Assembly (NCBI GenBank): GCA_045119835.1
Contig: JBGVED010000095.1
Coordinates: 1-54,020 of the forward strand
Source: CALVUJ01 sp045119835
Lineage (GTDB): Bacteria > Bacillota_I > Bacilli_A > RFN20 > DUOF01
DNA: 54,020 nucleotides
Reading direction: 5' to 3'
Position 1 is the first letter of the stretch; each line of letters starts with the position of its first letter. The notes under the pieces were generated by a model, which worked only from the letters and a program-made list of their open reading frames with translations, did not search any database and had not been told where the DNA came from. The position numbers and the translations under genes are program-made. Below, in pieces: positions 16,461-24,394 of the stretch.

Positions 16461-17768
16461 ATGATACGAAAATTAGTCTCTATCTTTAAAAATAAAGAGG
16501 TAAGAGAGCGTATTATATTTACCTTAGGAATAATACTTATATTTAGATTTGGATGCACATTTGTAGTACCTGGAGTTGACTCAAGTAGTATAACATTTAG
16601 CGGTAGTGACATATTTACATTGATGAACGTACTAGGTGGTGGAAACTTGCAAAGTTTCTCATTATTCGCATTAGGTATATCTCCATATATTACTTCTTCA
16701 ATTATTATACAATTATTATCAATGGGAATTCTTCCAAAACTTGAAGACCTAACCAAGCAAGGTGAAAAAGGAAGGAAGAAAATAGATAACGCGACTAGAT
16801 ACTTAACTTTGTTACTTGCAGCGGTTCAAGGTTATGGTACTATCCTAATAATGAAGAATAATTATGGACTTACACCTATCGGTGGTGGAGACTTTACAAC
16901 GTGGGATTATATTTATATAACAACTATCCTTATTGCTGGATCAATGTTTACAATGTGGCTTGCTGATAGAATTACTGCAAGAGGAATCGGAAACGGTGTT
17001 TCAATGTTAATTTTTGCTGGTATTATTGCTAGCATTCCAAATCAATTTCTAAGTGCTTATTATAGTTTTGTTAATTTAGCAGGAACAAGTTCAGAAATGT
17101 TTGCTGGATTTGTAAAACTTCTTATATATGTATTATCATATTTGCTTGTTATTATATTTGTTGTTTTTGTTGAAAAAAGTGTCAGAAAGATACCATTGCA
17201 GCATTCACAAAATACAACTCAAATAAGAGCAGTTGATGTACATCACTTACCAGTTAAATTAAATCCATCAGGTGTTATACCTGTAATATTTGCTTCATCA
17301 TTTATGATGGCAGTTGTTACAATTGCTTCAATGTTCTCAAACAGTGAGGCAGCAGCAAAAGTTGCCGCAATATTCAACTATTCTACAAAAGTAGATGGAG
17401 TTTATTGGGGGCTAATCATTTATATAGTATTAATTATCATGTTTACATTCTTCTGGACTAATATGCAAATGGATTCAAAAAAATTAAGCGAAGACTTAGT
17501 GAAAAATAATTCATACATACCAGGAATTAGACAAGGAAAAGAAACCGAAAAATATTTATTTAGAGTTATTAATAGGGTTGCTTTTGTTGGAGGATTAGTT
17601 CTGATGGCAATTGCAGTATTACCAGTATTATTACCTATTTATTTTGATCTAGATGCTTCTATAGCATTTGGAGGAACTAGTATCATCATCTTAGTTGGTG
17701 TTGCTAGTGAAACATACGAACAAATTAAATCTAAATTGGCAAGTAAAGAATATAAAGGCTTTATGTAG
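16461..17768 (+). CDS. secY: Protein translocase subunit SecY
   Basis: 435 residues, ten predicted membrane helices; the pore of the Sec translocon. The plug and second-helix region (FSLFALGISPYITSSII near residues 67-83), TARGIGNGVSMLIFAGI near residue 168, and the cytosolic loop LPVKLNPSGVIPVIFASS near residue 263 are family signatures. Ends TAG. Confidence 0.97.
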   Translation: MIRKLVSIFKNKEVRERIIFTLGIILIFRFGCTFVVPGVDSSSITFSGSDIFTLMNVLGGGNLQSFSLFALGISPYITSSIIIQLLSMGILPKLEDLTKQGEKGRKKIDNATRYLTLLLAAVQGYGTILIMKNNYGLTPIGGGDFTTWDYIYITTILIAGSMFTMWLADRITARGIGNGVSMLIFAGIIASIPNQFLSAYYSFVNLAGTSSEMFAGFVKLLIYVLSYLLVIIFVVFVEKSVRKIPLQHSQNTTQIRAVDVHHLPVKLNPSGVIPVIFASSFMMAVVTIASMFSNSEAAAKVAAIFNYSTKVDGVYWGLIIYIVLIIMFTFFWTNMQMDSKKLSEDLVKNNSYIPGIRQGKETEKYLFRVINRVAFVGGLVLMAIAVLPVLLPIYFDLDASIAFGGTSIIILVGVASETYEQIKSKLASKEYKGFM

Positions 17769-17779
17769 GAGGCAATTAA

Positions 17780-18427
17780 ATGAATATTATTTTCTTAGGA
17801 CCTATTGCTAGTGGAAAAGGAACCCAAGCTAACCTTGCTGCTAGTAAATATAATCTCCAAGCGATTTCAATAGGTGAACTATTAAGAACAAGAAGAAATA
17901 TACAAGATGATATTGGTTTGAAAATTGCTTCCTTGCAACAGCAAGGTTTACTTGTAGATGATGATATTACATTGCAAGTTTTAGAAGAAAAAGTTAAAAC
18001 TTGTAGTCCTAATGAGGGTATCTTATTTGATGGGTATCCTAGAACAATTAATCAAGCAAATTTGCTAGAAGAGTTGTTAAAAAAATATAACAGGAAAATT
18101 GATAGAGTAATCAATTTTGAAATAGACGATGAGGCTATTATTGATAGAATTGGTGGCCGTCTAATTTGTAAGTGCGGTGAAACATTTCACAAAACTTACA
18201 ACAAACCTGTAAAAGAAAACATTTGTGATAAATGTGGACAACAATTGTATCAACGAGATGATGATACAGAGGAAGGTATAAAAAAGAGACTTGAAGTTTA
18301 TCATACATATGTTAAACCACTTATAAGTTTTTATGAAAATAAGAGTTTATTAACAAATGTTAATGCACTTCAAGCAATTGATTCAATATCTAATGATATT
18401 GAAAAAATACTTGGAGGTATAAAGTAG
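17780..18427 (+). CDS. adk: Adenylate kinase, long zinc-lid form
   Basis: 215 residues; interconverts 2 ADP with ATP and AMP. The P-loop reads GPIASGKGT at residues 7-15, where GxPGAGKGT is typical. FDGYPRT near residue 82 is the AMP-binding region. The lid carries cysteines arranged CKCG...CDKCG near residues 131 and 151. The first pair is Cys-X1-Cys where zinc-lid kinases usually have Cys-X2-Cys, so metal geometry may differ. The last base of the TAG stop is the first base of the map GTG. Confidence 0.96.
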   Translation: MNIIFLGPIASGKGTQANLAASKYNLQAISIGELLRTRRNIQDDIGLKIASLQQQGLLVDDDITLQVLEEKVKTCSPNEGILFDGYPRTINQANLLEELLKKYNRKIDRVINFEIDDEAIIDRIGGRLICKCGETFHKTYNKPVKENICDKCGQQLYQRDDDTEEGIKKRLEVYHTYVKPLISFYENKSLLTNVNALQAIDSISNDIEKILGGIK

Positions 18428-19176
18428 TGATTACTAGAAGAAATGAAAGTGAAATAGAGTTGTTAAGACAAGCCGGCAAAATCGTTGCAATGACTCACGA
18501 ATATTTAAAAACACACATTAAAGCTGGTATTTCTACTAAGCAACTTGATGAAATGGCTGAAAAATTTATTTTGAGTCAAGGAGCTATCCCTTCGTTTAAA
18601 GGATATGGTGGTTTTCCTGGAAGTATATGTGCGTCAATTAATGATGTGCTTGTACATGGGATTCCTAATGCAGCCCATATTCTTAAAGATGGAGATATCA
18701 TATCTGTAGATATAGGCGCCAACTACAAAGGGTATCATGGGGATAGCGCTTGGACTTACGCTGTAGGGGAAGTAAGTGAAGAGGCTAAGGAGCTAATGAG
18801 AGTAACTGAAGAATCTTTATACAGAGGATTAGAACAAGTAAAACCTGGCAATAGAATAAGTGATATTTCAAATGCCATTCAAACTTTTGTAGAGGCTCAT
18901 GGTTATGGTGTTCCTAGAGATTATACAGGGCACGGTGTAGGGACTAACTTACATGAAGATCCAATTGTTCCTAATTTTGGAATAGCTGGTAGAGGTCCTA
19001 AAATTGTTTCTGGAATGGTAATGGCTATTGAACCGATGGTAACATTGGGGGATTATCATACAAGAACATTGTTAGATGATTGGACAGTTAAAACAATAGA
19101 TGGAAAAATAACAGCACATTATGAGCACACTATTGTTGTTACCGATGAAGGTTATGAAATTTTAACTAAAATCTAA
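18427..19176 (+). CDS. map: Type I methionine aminopeptidase
   Basis: 249 residues; removes the initiator methionine from new proteins. The metal-binding set is visible: Asp in ISVDIGANYKG, Asp in GYHGDSAW, His in YTGHGVGTNLHE, Glu in MAIEPMV and Glu in HYEHTIVV. The substrate-binding His is in VHGIPN near residue 76. GTG start overlapping the adk stop by one base. Confidence 0.97.
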   Translation: MITRRNESEIELLRQAGKIVAMTHEYLKTHIKAGISTKQLDEMAEKFILSQGAIPSFKGYGGFPGSICASINDVLVHGIPNAAHILKDGDIISVDIGANYKGYHGDSAWTYAVGEVSEEAKELMRVTEESLYRGLEQVKPGNRISDISNAIQTFVEAHGYGVPRDYTGHGVGTNLHEDPIVPNFGIAGRGPKIVSGMVMAIEPMVTLGDYHTRTLLDDWTVKTIDGKITAHYEHTIVVTDEGYEILTKI

Positions 19177-19191
19177 GAGGAGGTTAATTAA

Positions 19192-19428
19192 GTGGCAAAA
19201 GAAGATGTAATTGAAATTGAGGCTATAGTAATTGAAACTTTACCTAATGCACAATTTAAGGTTAAGTTAGATAATGGGATGGTGATTCTTGCCCATGTTT
19301 CTGGTAAAATCCGCAACAATTCTATCCGCATTTTACTAGGTGATCGAGTCACAGTTGAAATATCCCCATATGATTTAACACGTGGGCGAATAAAATATCG
19401 TTTTCCAACTAATTATAAACCTAATTAA
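19192..19428 (+). CDS. infA: Translation initiation factor IF-1
   Basis: 78 residues, one S1-type OB fold that blocks the ribosomal A site during initiation. NAQFKVKLDNGMVILAHVSGKIR and YDLTRGRIKYR are diagnostic. GTG start behind GAGGAGG. The C-terminus is about six residues longer than the usual 72-residue form. Confidence 0.97.
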   Translation: MAKEDVIEIEAIVIETLPNAQFKVKLDNGMVILAHVSGKIRNNSIRILLGDRVTVEISPYDLTRGRIKYRFPTNYKPN

Positions 19429-19431
19429 TAC

Positions 19432-19460
19432 TTGGTTTATTTTGGAAAATATAGTAAAAT
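19432..19460 (+). promoter_or_regulatory. Possible internal promoter before rpmJ
   Basis: TTGGTT (19432-19437), 17 bp, TAAAAT (19455-19460) in the 62-bp gap between infA and rpmJ, the widest gap in this part of the operon. Neither box is perfect; it could add transcripts for the alpha-operon segment. Confidence 0.35.
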
Positions 19461-19490
19461 TAATAAGTAAAGTATAAGGAGGAAGGAACT

Positions 19491-19604
19491 ATGAAAGTGA
19501 GACCTTCAGTAAAACCAATTTGTGATAAGTGTAGAGTTATTCGTAGAAAAGGTCGTATTATGATTATTTGCGAAAACCCAAAACACAAACAAAGACAAGG
19601 TTAA
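19491..19604 (+). CDS. rpmJ: 50S ribosomal protein L36, zinc form
   Basis: 37 residues starting MKVRPSVKPICDKCRVIRRK and ending KHKQRQG. The zinc ligands Cys11, Cys14, Cys27 and His32 are all present. L36 is a small late-assembly protein of the 50S; the zinc form is under zinc control in many bacteria. Strong ribosome binding site AAGGAGG, 20 bp before rpsM. Confidence 0.97.
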   Translation: MKVRPSVKPICDKCRVIRRKGRIMIICENPKHKQRQG

Positions 19605-19624
19605 TTTAAAGGAGGAAAATTTAA

Positions 19625-19999
19625 ATGGCACGTATTGCTGGAGTAGATATACCAAACGATAAAAGAGTTGTTATATCTTTAACTTATGTATATGGTATTG
19701 GGAAACCATTAGCTCAAGATATCTTGAAAGCTGTAAATATCTCAGAAGAAAGAAGAGTAAAAGATTTAAGCGAAGAAGAATTAACAAAAATTCGTAACGA
19801 AGTTGCTAAATATAAAGTAGAAGGTGACTTACGTAGAGATGTAGCTTTAAATATTAAACGTTTAAGCGAAATAGGTAGTTATCGTGGTTTAAGACACCGT
19901 AGAGGATTACCTGTTAGAGGACAAAGTACAAAGACTAATGCTCGTACTCGTAAAGGTCCTCGTAAAACTATTGCTAATAAGAAGAAAGCATCACAATAA
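19625..19999 (+). CDS. rpsM: 30S ribosomal protein S13
   Basis: 124 residues; contacts the P-site tRNA and the 50S from the 30S head. Signatures ARIAGVDIPNDKRV at the start, YRGLRHRRGLPVRGQ near residue 89 and the basic tail TRKGPRKTIANKKK. First gene of the classical alpha operon. Confidence 0.98.
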   Translation: MARIAGVDIPNDKRVVISLTYVYGIGKPLAQDILKAVNISEERRVKDLSEEELTKIRNEVAKYKVEGDLRRDVALNIKRLSEIGSYRGLRHRRGLPVRGQSTKTNARTRKGPRKTIANKKKASQ

Positions 20000-20014
20000 G
20001 GAGGTTAGAAGAAC

Positions 20015-20428
20015 ATGGCTAAAGCAACTAAAACAAAGACTGCTCTTAATACAGCAGCTAGAAAAAAACGTGCTCGTAAGAATGTTGTTAAAGGTGTAGC
20101 TCACATCCATTCAACATTTAACAATACAATCGTTACAATAACTGATGAGGCTGGTAGCGTTTTAACTTGGTCTAGTGCAGGTGCATTAGGTTTCAAGGGA
20201 GCAAAGAAATCTACTCCTTATGCAGCACAAATGGCAGCAGAAGCTGCAGCTACAAATGCTAAAGATTATGGAGTTAAAACTGTTGATGTAAATATTAAAG
20301 GACCTGGTTCAGGTAGAGAAGCAGCTGTAAGAGCTCTTCAAGCAGCAGGATTAGAAATTGCAGCAATCATTGATGCAACACCTGTACCACATAATGGTTG
20401 TCGTCCACCAAAACGTCCTCGTGGATAA
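20015..20428 (+). CDS. rpsK: 30S ribosomal protein S11
   Basis: 137 residues; platform protein near the mRNA exit. GVAHIHSTFNNTIVTITD near residue 28 and the ending PHNGCRPPKRPRG are diagnostic. A basic Ala/Lys-rich stretch of about 25 residues precedes the core. Confidence 0.98.
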   Translation: MAKATKTKTALNTAARKKRARKNVVKGVAHIHSTFNNTIVTITDEAGSVLTWSSAGALGFKGAKKSTPYAAQMAAEAAATNAKDYGVKTVDVNIKGPGSGREAAVRALQAAGLEIAAIIDATPVPHNGCRPPKRPRG

Positions 20429-20476
20429 TTAAATTAGTAGTTGATCTAATATTTTTAGTAAAGGAGAAAAACGATA

Positions 20477-21427
20477 ATGAGAAAGTTTGAAAAACCAAAA
20501 ATTATTCCATCTAATGAAGTAAATGAAGCTAATTATTTAAGAGTTGCTATCGAACCTTTAGAAAAAGGTTTCGGTACTACTCTTGGTAATGCATTAAGAA
20601 GAGTACTATTATCTTCAATTCCAGGTGCTAGTGTATATGCGATTGAAGTAGAAGGTGCTAGACATGAGTTTAGTTCACTTGATGGTGTTAGAGAAGATGT
20701 TACTGCAATCGTTTTAAATCTTAAAGATTTAATTTTAAAGATTGACGATGAAGATAACGTAAAGAAAGAATTAAAAATTTCAGTAAAAGGACCTAAAGTT
20801 GTTACAGCAGCTGATATAGTTTGTCCTGGAGATGTTGAAGTAGTAAATCCTGATTTATATCTTGCAACAGTTAGCGCAGGCGGAACATTAAACATGACAA
20901 TCTATGCTAGAAATGGTAGAGGTTATGTAACAGCAGAAAACAATAAAGGAAGTAAAACTCATTTTGGAATTATTCCAACAGATTCTAATTATTCTCCAGT
21001 TAGAAAGGTTTCTTATGAAACTGAACCAACTCGTATTGGCCAAAGTGCTAATTATGAAAAATTATACTTAGATGTTTGGACAAATGGAGGAATGTCTCCA
21101 AATGAAGCTGTAGCAGTAGCTTCAAAAATATTAAATGAACATTTAAGTTTATTATCTGATTTAACTAATCTAGATAAATACGAATCAGTATTGCAAGAAA
21201 CAATTGCTCCAGTTGTTAATAAATTCAACGATATGACAATTGAAGAACTTGATTTATCAGTTCGTTCATACAATTGTTTAAAGAGAGCAAACATTCAAAC
21301 TGTTCAAGAATTAATATTAAGAACTGAAGATGATTTAGGTAAAGTTCGTAATATGGGTAAAAAATCTATCAAAGAAGTTAAAGACAAAGTTGCAAACTTA
21401 GGATTAAGCTTCAAAGATAGTAATTAA
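20477..21427 (+). CDS. rpoA: RNA polymerase alpha subunit
   Basis: 316 residues. The N-terminal domain (about 1-230) dimerises and nucleates the polymerase core (PLEKGFGTTLGNALRRVLLSS near residues 28-48). The C-terminal domain (about 245-310) binds UP elements and activators, with LDLSVRSYNCLKRANI and NMGKKSIKEVKDKV as its helix-hairpin-helix signature. It follows rpsK after 48 bp and precedes rplQ by 17 bp. Confidence 0.98.
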   Translation: MRKFEKPKIIPSNEVNEANYLRVAIEPLEKGFGTTLGNALRRVLLSSIPGASVYAIEVEGARHEFSSLDGVREDVTAIVLNLKDLILKIDDEDNVKKELKISVKGPKVVTAADIVCPGDVEVVNPDLYLATVSAGGTLNMTIYARNGRGYVTAENNKGSKTHFGIIPTDSNYSPVRKVSYETEPTRIGQSANYEKLYLDVWTNGGMSPNEAVAVASKILNEHLSLLSDLTNLDKYESVLQETIAPVVNKFNDMTIEELDLSVRSYNCLKRANIQTVQELILRTEDDLGKVRNMGKKSIKEVKDKVANLGLSFKDSN

Positions 21428-21444
21428 GGAAGGAGGAACTTTAA

Positions 21445-21837
21445 ATGGCACGTAAAACTTTTCATGGTAAAGTTGGTGTAAAATTTAAAGCTGGTTATAC
21501 AGCTAGTAAAAGAAAATCAATGTTACGTAATGTTGTAACAGATTTAATTGTATATGGTAGAGTTGAAGTAACTTTAGCAACAGCTAGAGACTTAGTTGAA
21601 TTAGCAGATGAAATGGTTACTTTAGGTAAAAGAGGAGACTTACACGCTCGTCGTCAAGCAGCAGAAGTTATTAGAAACGTTTATGTTGATAAAGATCAAA
21701 CTAAAACTGCTTTACAAAAATTATTTGATGAAGTAGCTCCAAAATATACAGATAGAAATGGTGGATATGCTAGAGTATTAAAAACTGGTAATAGACGTGG
21801 AGACAATGCTCCAATGGCTATTGTTGAACTAGTTTAA
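21445..21837 (+). CDS. rplQ: 50S ribosomal protein L17
   Basis: 130 residues; near the tunnel exit. RKSMLRNVVTDLIVYGRVEVT near residue 26 and the end NRRGDNAPMAIVELV are diagnostic. Last large gene of the operon; a small membrane-protein frame and a terminator follow. Confidence 0.98.
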   Translation: MARKTFHGKVGVKFKAGYTASKRKSMLRNVVTDLIVYGRVEVTLATARDLVELADEMVTLGKRGDLHARRQAAEVIRNVYVDKDQTKTALQKLFDEVAPKYTDRNGGYARVLKTGNRRGDNAPMAIVELV

Positions 21838-21853
21838 TTAAATGGTATAAAAA

Positions 21854-22033
21854 ATGGCTCAACAACAAAGAAGAATTGCACAAAATAGAATAAGCAAAAG
21901 AGAAAAAGAAAGAATTGAAGCGCGCAAAAAAACAGAAAAAACTAATTTTTCTACTATTGCTATGAGAATATTTATAATTATAATTTTGATAGCAATGCTT
22001 ATAGGATTGGCTATTCAAATTATCGTTTACTAA
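21854..22033 (+). CDS. Small single-pass membrane protein with basic N-terminus
   Basis: 59 residues. The first 33 are strongly charged (MAQQQRRIAQNRISKREKER... with many Lys, Arg and Glu) and likely helical. A membrane segment of about 22 residues follows (FIIIILIAMLIGLAIQIIV) and reaches nearly to the C-terminus. This is an N-in orientation with a basic cytosolic helix. It starts 16 bp after rplQ and ends 7 bp before the operon terminator, so it is co-transcribed. No strong Shine-Dalgarno is visible. I do not recognise a family. Confidence 0.6.
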   Translation: MAQQQRRIAQNRISKREKERIEARKKTEKTNFSTIAMRIFIIIILIAMLIGLAIQIIVY

Positions 22034-22038
22034 TTAAA

Positions 22039-22064
22039 AGAAGCACACAAGTGCTTTTTTTATT
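22039..22064 (+). terminator. Terminator of the ribosomal super-operon
   Basis: AAGCAC (22041-22046), ACAA, GTGCTT (22051-22056) then seven T. It ends the transcript that began at 7136. Confidence 0.88.
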
Positions 22065-22088
22065 TTGCTTAATCAAGCAGGAGTAATA

Positions 22089-22117
22089 TTGATTTTCAAT
22101 CAATAATATGATAGTAT
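22089..22117 (+). promoter_or_regulatory. Promoter of the EIIB-like gene
   Basis: TTGATT (22089-22094), 17 bp, TAGTAT (22112-22117), directly after the super-operon terminator and 25 bp before the start codon. Confidence 0.5.
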
Positions 22118-22142
22118 AGTGAAGCGTTTAGGAGTGATAATA

Positions 22143-22478
22143 ATGCCTTATGAATTGAAGTTAGGACTTATAATAGGAGTTCCAGTTATATTAATAGTAG
22201 TTTTACTTGTTGTTTTTTTTGCTAATAGAAAAAAGAAAAGTAAATCAAAAGAATACCCAAATCTTTTACAAGCGATAGGCGGAAAAGAAAATATATCTAA
22301 TGTTGTTTTAAATGGATCTAGAGTTAGTGTGAATTTTATAGATAAGAGCATGATAAACAAAGAAAAAATAAAAGAAAATGGTGTAGAATCAATTGTAATG
22401 GCTAATAAAAAATTAACACTAGTAATTGGGAAAAGTGCAGAATATATTTATAAATATTTAAGTGAAAACATAAAATAA
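22143..22478 (+). CDS. Membrane-anchored EIIB-like domain protein lacking the catalytic cysteine
   Basis: 111 residues: an N-terminal membrane helix (about 5-27), a basic linker (NRKKKSKSK) and a small domain from about residue 40. The domain reads LLQAIGGKENISNV...SRVSVNF...VMANKKLTLVIGKSAEYIYKYL, the pattern of PTS glucose-type EIIB domains. In active EIIB the phosphorylated Cys sits two residues before the conserved T/S-R (C-x-T-R-L-R). Here that position is Asn in VLNGSRVSV, so it cannot be phosphorylated in the normal way. It may sense or scaffold at the membrane. Start chosen for AGGAGTG 6 nt upstream. Confidence 0.65.
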   Translation: MPYELKLGLIIGVPVILIVVLLVVFFANRKKKSKSKEYPNLLQAIGGKENISNVVLNGSRVSVNFIDKSMINKEKIKENGVESIVMANKKLTLVIGKSAEYIYKYLSENIK

Positions 22479-22501
22479 AAAAAGGGAAATCCCTTTTTTT
22501 T
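22479..22501. terminator. Bidirectional terminator between convergent genes
   Basis: A run of A, GGGA, AAT, TCCC and a run of T: a short hairpin with A and T tracts on the two sides. It can stop both the EIIB-like gene and the convergent 77-residue gene. Confidence 0.75.
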
Positions 22502-22733
22502 AATTGTTTATATAAGGCCTGTTATTATAATTATAATAAACAGGGTAATTATATGGATAATAAACAGGATAATAAATTGGTTGTTGATAATTGTATTGTG
22601 GTCTGCCAGCGATATACCCAATAGCAGCGCCACCTAAAAATGGTATTAAAGGCCATATGAATCTTTCTTCATTATTTTGAGAATAAAAAGTAGGGTTAAC
22701 ATAATTACTGGCAAAATTATTTGCTCTATTCAT
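22500..22733 (-). CDS. Small Tyr/Pro/Asn-rich protein with a hydrophobic centre
   Basis: 77 residues. A polar N-terminus (MNRANNFASNY), a hydrophobic stretch near residues 26-43 (IWPLIPFLGGAAIGYIAG), then a tail with many tyrosines in YYPVYYPYN-type repeats. Glycine- and tyrosine-rich tails like this occur in coat and surface proteins, but I cannot assign a family. AAAGGAGG lies about 12 nt before the ATG. It follows maf by 44 bp and is probably the third gene of the DUF1189-maf unit. Confidence 0.6.
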   Translation of the reverse strand: MNRANNFASNYVNPTFYSQNNEERFIWPLIPFLGGAAIGYIAGRPQYNYQQPIYYPVYYPYNYPVYYNYNNRPYINN

Positions 22734-22777
22734 AAAACTCAGTTCCTCCTTTGCAATATATACTATTCAAAGGATTT

Positions 22778-23341
22778 CTAAATGTTAAAAAAATCTTTTA
22801 AAACCTTATTTAATTGAGCTACAGGAAGACCTACAATATTATTGTAATCTCCCTCTATTTTTTTTATAAAAAGCCCGCCTTTTCCTTGTATTGCATAAGA
22901 ACCAGCTTTATCTTTGTATTCATCATAGCTTAAGTATTGCTCTATTTCTAAGTCTGATAATTCATAAAAAGTAACTTTACTGATAGATGAAAATGAGATA
23001 GTTCTTTTTTTGTCAACAACGCAAACACCTGTAATTACATAATGTTCATTGTTGGAAAAATCTTTAAGCATATTGAATGCATCATCTTTATTGACAGGTT
23101 TTCCATAAATTTTGTTGTTAAAAACAATTGTAGTATCCGCGCCTATAACAATATCTTCTTTATAGTCCTTAAAAACATCTAAAGCTTTTTTAGTAGCTAA
23201 ATTTTCGGAAACTTCAAATGGATTTTTGATGCTCTTTAAAAATGAAGATTCATCAATATTGCTAGTAATGATAGAAAAATCTTTATTTGTTAATTTTAAT
23301 AATTCTTTTCTCCTAGGAGAAGCACTTGCTAAAATCAACAT
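22778..23341 (-). CDS. maf: Maf-type nucleoside triphosphate pyrophosphatase
   Basis: 187 residues; hydrolyses non-canonical or modified nucleoside triphosphates to monophosphates (house-cleaning), historically a septum-formation inhibitor. N-terminal SASPRRKELL (residues 6-15) is the substrate-binding signature; GADTTIVF near residue 68 carries the catalytic Asp; KPVNKDDAFNML near residue 80 and YAIQGKGGLFIKKIEGDYNNIVGLP near the end complete the set. It starts 2 bp after the upstream membrane-protein gene and ends TAG. Confidence 0.94.
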   Translation of the reverse strand: MLILASASPRRKELLKLTNKDFSIITSNIDESSFLKSIKNPFEVSENLATKKALDVFKDYKEDIVIGADTTIVFNNKIYGKPVNKDDAFNMLKDFSNNEHYVITGVCVVDKKRTISFSSISKVTFYELSDLEIEQYLSYDEYKDKAGSYAIQGKGGLFIKKIEGDYNNIVGLPVAQLNKVLKDFFNI

Positions 23342-23343
23342 AA

Positions 23344-24288
23344 TTATACATTAAACCTTTCTTCTTTATCTTCTTGATATAACTCTTTAAATATTTTATT
23401 GTTTAATATATATTTAAAATATATAAACAACAGTCTTCCAACAAAAAAGAAACCGAAAATAGAAGCAAAAGAATTAAATCCAAATAATAGAGAGAGTAAT
23501 AAACAAATTATAATAGAAGGAGCAGCAGACGTTAAAGAAATTTTTAAACATTCGATAAATTTAAATCCTTTTTTAAATTTAAAAAGGTAAGAACTTTTTA
23601 GAACTATGCAAGTTACTAAAACTAACATTAAAAAAGAAATAATAGATGAAGATAAGTTTACGATTAACTGCGTATTTAACGTTGATTTATAAACGTTAAC
23701 AATAAAGTTATCTGATTCTTTTTTTAATAAAGTAGGATCATCTTCTATCTTTTTTGCTACTTGTTTTAAACTAAAGCCTTCTAAGTTTGAATAGTCACCA
23801 ACTATTTCATAAGAATCAATTTGTTCATTAACGTAATCTCTATGAATATAACGTATTCTTATTGTTTGAGAGTATAAAATGATAATGTTATCAGTATCTT
23901 TAGGATTATCTAATGTAACATTTGTATCTAATGAAATTGTTTTTTGGTTAACTATGATTGTATATTTTATTCCGTTTTCACCTTCTATTACTTTATTTAA
24001 GGAAGGTGAATTTTCATCACAAATTAAAATGCCATTAGTGACAGTACAATCAAGGGAACTCGTTAAAATTTCACCCATTGGTTTTTCTATTTGTGGGAAA
24101 TTTTTAGTTATCGTATCCTCATCTAAAGATTTAGCACTAAAATAAGGCGGTAGAGCTAATAATAAAATAATAGATACCAAAATAATAAGTGGTAAAATAA
24201 TAGAATTTTTCCTTCTGTCAAACAAAACTCTATTATCAATAAACGATTTAAAAAATGTTTTCATATTAGTTTTATAATTTTTATTCAT
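23344..24288 (-). CDS. DUF1189-like membrane protein
   Basis: 314 residues. A membrane helix near residues 27-46 follows a short cytosolic start. A mainly extracytoplasmic domain (about 47-210) comes next, then three C-terminal helices (about 215-290) and a charged tail. The topology (one helix, extracellular domain, helix cluster) and the F-F-K-S-F start match DUF1189 proteins, sometimes linked to maltose or envelope functions, but the match is from memory. I took the ATG at 24288 because the divergent promoter lies just upstream of it; a longer frame would run through that promoter. Confidence 0.6.
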   Translation of the reverse strand: MNKNYKTNMKTFFKSFIDNRVLFDRRKNSIILPLIILVSIILLLALPPYFSAKSLDEDTITKNFPQIEKPMGEILTSSLDCTVTNGILICDENSPSLNKVIEGENGIKYTIIVNQKTISLDTNVTLDNPKDTDNIIILYSQTIRIRYIHRDYVNEQIDSYEIVGDYSNLEGFSLKQVAKKIEDDPTLLKKESDNFIVNVYKSTLNTQLIVNLSSSIISFLMLVLVTCIVLKSSYLFKFKKGFKFIECLKISLTSAAPSIIICLLLSLLFGFNSFASIFGFFFVGRLLFIYFKYILNNKIFKELYQEDKEERFNV

Positions 24289-24310
24289 TGTATCACTTCT
24301 TTCATGTAAA

Positions 24311-24339
24311 ATTTTAATATATTTTAGGCAAATAAACAA
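24311..24339 (-). promoter_or_regulatory. Promoter of the DUF1189-like/maf unit
   Basis: Read on the minus strand: TTGTTT (24339-24334), 17 bp, TAAAAT (24316-24311). Its -35 box is one arm of the palindrome shared with the divergent promoter. Confidence 0.55.
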
Positions 24340-24346
24340 TATTTTA

Positions 24347-24375
24347 TTGTTTATAAAGCGTTGTTTTGATAGAAT
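24347..24375 (+). promoter_or_regulatory. Promoter of the pullulanase-like gene
   Basis: TTGTTT (24347-24352), 17 bp, TAGAAT (24370-24375) preceded by TG (extended -10). The ribosome binding site AGGAGTG and ATG follow within 20 bp. Its -35 is 7 bp from the -35 of the divergent promoter, so the two polymerases probably exclude each other. Confidence 0.6.
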
Positions 24376-24394
24376 TTTTATAGGAGTGATTACA

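Noticed and set aside
24334..24352. Separate operator palindrome
   Set aside because: Its two arms are explained by the -35 boxes of the two divergent promoters, so an extra operator role is not needed.
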